Positions 59,418-64,000 of a DNA stretch of 64,000 nt are shown piece after piece (position 1 is the stretch's first letter; each line of letters begins with the position of its first letter). Made by a program: the position numbers and the translations under genes. This DNA comes from Cladorhizidae sp. MBARI D1340-BT2 (taxonomy: Eukaryota; Porifera; Demospongiae; Poecilosclerida; Cladorhizidae): positions 30,587,751-30,651,750 of the forward strand of contig JAQNBH010000004.1 of NCBI GenBank assembly GCA_028752905.1. Reading direction: 5' to 3'. The notes beneath the pieces were generated by a model. It saw nothing but the letters and a program-made list of their open reading frames with translations. It had not been told where the DNA came from and did no database searches.

Positions 59418-59712
59418 ACCTGTGGTTACAACTTTAGAGCTCAGTAGATTCTGCAAACTTCATGGTATGGACTTGATATATAGCTCAAAAGATAGGTCTC
59501 TCTGTGTGCTCTCTTTTGATACTAAAATATGTTTCATATGTATAACTATAGGCAAGTTACTAGACCCTAAAGCGGAGGGACCTCAAAAACCCGAATCGCC
59601 TCAACCTCAGGCTAAACCACTCAGAGTTGCGAAGTGCCAAAAAATTGAAAATGGTATGAGTGGCTAGAGGAAGCTCTAGGGCATACAATGACCGTTTGAA
59701 ATAGCGTTAAAT
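59418..59712 (+). repeat. foldback repeat family R, copy 5 (left arm)
   Basis: Forward arm from CCTGTGGTTACAACTTTAG through GGTCTCTCTGTGTGC to GTGGCTAGAGGAAGCTC and GCGTTAAATATT. The core palindrome is missing. Confidence 0.88.
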
Positions 59713-59977
59713 ATTCCCCCCAACACCCCCAATTTCATTTTTATGCATCAGACTGACTATATCTCATCAGAAAATGACTGGATTGGTTAGAAATGTATTG
59801 AAAACAAGGAGTAATGCAAGAGCTTTCATAAAATATAAAAATTATTTACTACAAACAAAAATTGAATGAGTTACACGGTATCATGTGATGTCACTACATG
59901 AAAATTACATTTCATAATAAATCAGTTTGAAAAGTACAACAATAAAATAACATGAAAATATTGATGAAAGAGTTATT
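59713..59977. other. AT-rich spacer
   Basis: No gene or terminal repeat seen. It follows the final stop of the Mutator-like pseudogene read on the minus strand. Confidence 0.5.
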
Positions 59978-61014
59978 TTATGATAAATTGACTATATGAA
60001 TTTCAGTTTGGGGTTCAGCACTGTAAGTACAAGCATCATCATCACTCTCACCCAGAACACAACAGATAAGCTGGGTGTGTTGTGAGTAAGAGTTGCCAGT
60101 CACTGGAGGGGGCAAATCTAGAGCTTCAGACAATGTGGCAAGTCCTGTCCTCCCCTTTCCCATCAACCTAGCTCCGAACACTGATTTGCTGTTCAAAACC
60201 CTTAGCCTCACTGCTGCATGGATCAGTAATGTTATACTTCCAGCTACACCCATTACAGTCCAGAGACAACATTCAGAAATACTAACACTTGAATTGCAGG
60301 TTGGACATCTCACAAAGTCAGCAATGTGGGACAAGGTAGAAATGCTGACAATGCGATTGCCTGTGTACCCATACAATCTTCATCGAGTAGCTTGGCTTTA
60401 CCAGCCCCACTAGCAACCTTTTTCAATTTACGTTGACTAGCAGTCTGAGAGTGCATGGTAACAGGAACAGATTCCACAGAGGTTGAAACAGATTCCACAG
60501 CAGTCTGCCTCAAAATTGGAGCAGATTCCCTACGAATCTGCCCCAGTCTTGATACAGACTCCCCAACAATCTGTCCCAAGATAGAAGCAGACTCTCCAGC
60601 AATCTGCCCCACTCTTGAAGCAGATTCACCAGCAATCTGTCCCAAGGTTGAAGAAGACTCCCTAGAAATCTCCCCCACACTTGAAGCAGACTCTCCAGTA
60701 ATCTGCCCCACGCTTGAAGCGCAGACTCCCCAGCAATCTGCCTCATGCTTGACACAGGCTCCCCAGCAGCCTGCCTCAAACCAACAAGTTCAGCGCTCGC
60801 ATGCAAAGGCCAGCCTGAACAACAAACTGACCTGTTCTAGCTGGTACTCGGGGAGGACCTACTACGGACTCGCTACTAGTCCGAACCGGAGGGTTTGACG
60901 GTGAAGAAGAGCGAGCATCACTCGTGTCTTCAGCTTCTCTTCTCATCTTCTTCACCGGTCGTACCCCAGGGAAGACTTTGGGTCTCTTCTTCCGACGACA
61001 ACTGGAACGATGCA
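59978..61014 (-). pseudogene. Mutator-like transposon protein, N-terminal portion, frameshifted
   Basis: From ATG 61014 (MHRSSCRRKKRPKVF) the minus strand encodes a basic leader, then an 11-residue tandem repeat of the type GQIAGESASRV, then KLKKV, LLDEDC and finally, from about 60375, GYTGNRIVSISTLSHIADFV, RCPTCNSSVSI, VLNSKSVFGARLMGKGRTGL, ATLSEALDLPPPVTGNSY. The last part matches the conserved beginning of a widespread invertebrate Mutator-like transposase: zinc ribbon C-x-x-C, then a ribbon second half (lost here), N-x-x-x-V-x-A-x-R-x-x-G, then LPPP. Frame changes occur near 60800, at a 2-bp insertion near 60718 and near 60375. The expected catalytic domain does not follow. One or more changes could be introns, but I favour decay. 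Confidence 0.65.
60465..60790 (-). repeat. 33-bp (11-codon) tandem repeat within the Mutator-like gene
   Basis: About ten copies of a 33-bp unit containing AGCAGACTCTCCAGCAATCTG on the plus strand; on the minus strand each encodes an 11-residue unit such as GESASRVGQIA. A 2-bp insertion (GAAGCGCAGACTCC near 60718) shifts the frame inside the array. Confidence 0.88.
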
Positions 61015-61045
61015 TGATAATAGCTTTAGGATCGCATAGAATCAC

Positions 61046-62206
61046 ACAGAAGGTCGATCAAAGTTGAGAACTGAGAAAGAACAACGTGGCGTGCGCAGGA
61101 GCAGACCTTTATACCCCCCTTTACGCAGAGAGCACGGAAATGACGGAATAGTACTGAGCGATATTTTAGCCAAGTTTCAAGTCTTGGCCATGAACGGTTA
61201 TTATATTATGAACGATCCAACTTACTGCGTTTATTCAGGCTTCTTATTGTTCATCGCGCAGAGTTGTGCAATGAAATGGGAGGATAAAAAGTATCATAAC
61301 TCAAGAATGGTTGACAATAAAATGTTATGCAGCTAGTTTAATAGTGAAGGTACAGAATGATGGGGGGGGGGAAAGGGGGGGAAATGGTCTACTCCAATTC
61401 GAGTCCCCCCTTAAGGGAATATATGCATTTCTTGAGCGAGCTAAAGAAGGAGTCATCCAAACAGGAGTCAGACTTAGAAAAACATAATCTCTCAAGCAAG
61501 ACCATGAAAGCAAGCCTCTTGGTAGACTAAGAAGATGCTCTCAAGCGGCCATCTTTGCTCCTCACAAAGTATCTTCATCTTCAAAACAGTTGGAACAGAC
61601 TTCATGATGGTAGGTCTGGTTAGCCAAAGATGAGAACAAATATTGCAACAGTAGGCATCTGTTGGCATCAGTCACGAGCATGAGGTGTCATGTGATTTTC
61701 ACCTGATGAAATTAAATGCAAACATTATCTTTGGAAATGTTAGATTTTAGGATGATTTTAAATTTTAAGCATCCCCCAAAAAACTATATTTCAGATGTAC
61801 AGTGTTTTGGAACTTCATAGCCATGGTGGAGGAGTTACCTGCATAGTAACAGTAGCTAAGGGCTAGTAGTCGAGGAGTATTAGTTGAAATGCCACTATAA
61901 CCTGGAATGGATTTTTTTTGTACAGGTAGCTAAAAGTGTCCTTAAAAACATATCAAAAGTCCAGAAAAATGCAAGGATAGTGTTTTTCGCAATTTCAATT
62001 TTTTGGAACACCTTTTTTCGATCAAACAGAGACATGATTTTGGGAATTATATTGGTTCAATTTTGTTTTTGTTTTTTTGTATTTAGCAAAAAAATTAATA
62101 TTCAAAGACATTGTACTCCAAATTGGGTCTGTAGAACTGCACATAGTGTGTTGGTGGGAAGGGGAGGGGTTAGGGTGGAGTTAAGGGGTATTACATTAAA
62201 ATGTAA
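61046..62206. other. spacer, no gene seen
   Basis: Contains a G-rich run (61360-61385). Open stretches 61064-61336 and 61884-62246 are not recognisable. The first part may be the promoter of the Mutator-like pseudogene. Confidence 0.5.
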
Positions 62207-62470
62207 TTATTCGTCTTCCTCCTCTTGTTGCTCAGTGTGCTGTTGAGCGATGTTAGTACAAGTCTGCCTGACACAGATGGTGCACGTGGGGCTGCATTTC
62301 ATTCCTAACCTCCTGCAGCCACAGCTTTTCCCACATCCTGTCTTGCAGCCGCAGGATATCAACTTTAGCAGCTTATCTGGTGCTGCAGCCTGCTCTGTCA
62401 TATGTGGCTGCAGAATCCCATTCTCCTTCATCCACCCCCATTCAGTAGGTTCCAGTTCCCTTCCCATACA
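62207..62470 (-). CDS. cysteine-rich CXC-like module, possible terminal exon
   Basis: The minus strand encodes LEPTEWGWMKENGILQPHMT, then AAPDKLLKLISCGCKTGCGK, then SCGCRRLGMKCSPTCTICVR and TCTNIAQQ before a Glu-rich end and stop at 62207. The spacing (P-T-x-x-GW, x-P-x-x-T, AP, LL-x-x-I-x-C-x-C-K, CxC-x-K/R-x-G-x-x-C-x-x-x-C-x-x-C, C-x-N) is a recurring C-terminal module in invertebrate proteins, many of them in mobile elements. It likely binds zinc. The frame has no ATG before the conserved part except at 62460, and a possible acceptor (CAG) lies at about 62469, so I read it as a last exon. Neighbouring exons were not found. Confidence 0.55.
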   Translation of the reverse strand, partial: CMGRELEPTEWGWMKENGILQPHMTEQAAAPDKLLKLISCGCKTGCGKSCGCRRLGMKCSPTCTICVRQTCTNIAQQHTEQQEEEDE

Positions 62471-62654
62471 CTGTTGCACCGTGTGATATTTCTATATGAG
62501 TGCTGCTTCGCTGCCAAGGATGTAGGGGAAGAGACTCCATTTTGAAACAACTAGATAGCTTTGAGTTGCAGATAATCTTGTAGTAGCGAAGGAATAAATT
62601 AAGGGGAGACAGTTGCATTGGGGTGGGGGGGGGATGACCCACATGCTTTTTTTT

Positions 62655-63098
62655 TATGTGTGTCGTTTCCACTTTATAACTCCTTAGATTCCGTAAACTT
62701 CATGTTATGGACTTGATATATAGCTCAAAAGATAGGTCTCTCTTTGTGCTCTCTGTTGATACTAAAATATTTTTCATATGTATAGGTTACGGGTGCTACA
62801 AGTGGAGGGAACCTCAAAAACCTGAATGCCTGAAACCTCCACATAAATATCTCCAGATTGCAAAGTGCTAAAGATTTTAAATTAGTACCATTGGCTAGAG
62901 GAAGCCCTACTCTATATGAGTGGTAAGTACTTGGTCAAGCTTGCAGGTGGAAAATGAATTTCGTTAATAATCCATAAAACTCATTTTCCACCCACGCGCT
63001 GACCGCGTACTTAAATTTTAACGCCTAATGAAAACACTAATTGAATAGAGTAGGGCTTCTTCCTCTAGCCACTCGTCTTTAGCACTTTGCAGGATTGC
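62655..63098 (+). repeat. foldback repeat family R, copy 6
   Basis: Full forward arm (ATGGACTTGATATATAGC, GGTCTCTCTTTGTGC, AGTGGAGGGAACCTC, GTGCTAAAGATTTTAAATT, GGCTAGAGGAAGCCC), then the core AGGTGGAAAATGAATTTCG and inverted CATTTTCCACCCACGCGCT, CGCGTACTTAAATTTTAACG, then the beginning of the right arm to CTAGCCACTCGTCTTTAGC. The most complete copy in the window. Confidence 0.9.
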
Positions 63099-63120
63099 CA
63101 GAAGCCACTCTGTGATTTTT

Positions 63121-63324
63121 GGTGTGCCTATTATTTTTAGAAATCAGTTCAAGTTCAGGAATAGTACAGCATAGCTGACCTTTGACCTCCCTTGTGGGGA
63201 AGAGTACCTGGTATAGTAAAGTGTTCTCCCACTATTATAGGTGGGGAATAATTAGAGTATCTTGTGGTGTGTGCAGGTGCATGCATTCATGATGTGCTCG
63301 GCATCGTTTCATTTTTCATGCAGC
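63121..63324 (+). repeat. 200-bp dispersed repeat, copy 2
   Basis: Same sequence as 37122-37321 with small indels (for example TTGTGGGGAAGAGTACC against TTAGAGTACC). It starts about 23 bp after R copy 6 ends. Confidence 0.85.
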
Positions 63325-63514
63325 TGAGCTGCAGTAAAGACTCAGTGATTTCGTTCTTCCCCTTTGGTATGGAGGAGGTCAGCCTCATGGCCCTAACTGA
63401 ACATCCATGAAGCATCTTCTCTCGTTTATGACATCCTCAAAAGGAAGAAGGAATTTCATCAACAACATCAAGAAGGCTTGAAGGGGACACCATACCATTT
63501 ATTTTCACAAAGTG

Positions 63515-63640
63515 TTTAAAAAAAATGTGCTTTGACTTTGAAGCTCTATAGATTCTGCATAACTTGCTCTATGAACTTGCTATAGGGCACAAAAGATAGC
63601 TCTTTCTCTGTGTTCTCCTTTGGGACTAACAACAGCATAG
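63515..63640 (+). repeat. foldback repeat family R, copy 7 (diverged fragment)
   Basis: GAAGCTCTATAGATTCTGCA, CTCTATGAACTTGCTATAG and GATAGCTCTTTCTCTGTGTTC correspond to the start of the R left arm; similarity is lost beyond about 63640. Confidence 0.65.
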
Positions 63641-63667
63641 ATACAACCACGCCAAGGTTGCATGCAG

Positions 63668-63997
63668 TCAAAGTTGAATATTCATTCTCAAGCCCACGAC
63701 CCACGAAGTTCCCTCCTGGAAGCAGGGTAGAGTACCAACCCTCTCAAGCCAAGAAGCCTGCCCTACTGGAAGCAGGGTTGAGGGGGCAGTTGTCAGAGTT
63801 CTTCTTTTCAACAGGTGCAGCTTTGCATTGTTGGGTAGGGTATCGTGTGCAGCATTGAGAACTAATTTGAAAGATTCCTCTGGGAGAGACTGCACCGCTT
63901 TAGCCCAGATGATAGCAGTATCAGGGCTGGTGGCACGAATCATGTGGCCCTGTCTAGACAGGCTGCGGAGATCTTTTGAGTGAGCTTGTTCCTCCAC
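63668..63997 (-). pseudogene. LINE reverse-transcriptase protein fragment
   Basis: The minus strand is open and reads RQGHMIRATSPDTAIIWAKA, then LPEESFKLVLNAAHDTLPNN and AKLHLLKRR. This is the region after the reverse-transcriptase fingers in ORF2 proteins of invertebrate LINEs, where a FxLNAAxDTLPxxxNLxLW-like motif leads to a C-x-x-C zinc knuckle. The knuckle is lost through a frameshift after LHLL. The upstream coding part would lie beyond the right edge. Confidence 0.65.
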
Positions 63998-64000
63998 ATT

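Noticed and set aside
1..64000. tRNA, rRNA or telomeric repeats
   Set aside because: No TTAGGG-type runs, no cloverleaf with B-box-like GGTTCGAATCC, and no rRNA core sequence were noticed on reading; absence is by eye only.

Overview
This is non-coding, repeat-dominated DNA from a eukaryote, almost certainly an invertebrate animal. A sponge or another early-branching metazoan is my best guess, with low confidence. The reasons are GT-AG introns, hAT, piggyBac, PIF/Harbinger, Mutator-like and LINE remnants, and a single Death-domain exon as the only plausible host coding sequence. I saw no bacterial-type operons, rRNA or tRNA.

Layout. Bases 1-29856 are one uninterrupted satellite array of about 786 copies of a 38-bp unit, running off the left edge of the window. 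Shared variant units show it was built by nested duplications: blocks of about 0.76 kb and 2.9-3.0 kb, and two adjacent copies of a 10.1-kb block (about 6830-16945 and 16946-27058). At 29857 the array is interrupted by a 6076-bp hAT element (A, 29857-35932). It has matching terminal inverted repeats and a 5-bp target duplication, and the satellite resumes behind it for ten more units (35933-36315). Inside A's broken transposase gene sits a second, related hAT element (B, 31284-34419), again with a 5-bp duplication. A truncated copy of the same A/B junction recurs at 37322-39556 and is itself split by an 881-bp TTAA-flanked piggyBac-like element.

From 39.5 to 64 kb the window is a mosaic: copies of a foldback repeat family (called R here) with palindromic cores, a 70-bp tandem array, an internally deleted Harbinger element (45471-47089), a decayed DDE-like transposase gene whose start lies in a long inverted repeat (48981-50998), a 14-bp minisatellite (51003-51941), and a third A/B-like hAT transposase on the minus strand. 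It also holds a complete, apparently intact piggyBac element (54406-57270), a Charlie/GTF2IRD2-type hAT fossil inserted in an R copy (57773-59280), a Mutator-like N-terminal pseudogene with an 11-residue repeat, a cysteine-rich CXC-like module, and a LINE fragment at the right edge.

The genes do not form a pathway. What links them is nested insertion: elements land in satellites, in each other and in relatives of themselves, and the junctions give a relative order of events. The best candidates for functional DNA are the piggyBac gene (with an 86-bp intron) and the Death-domain exon at 43006-43257.
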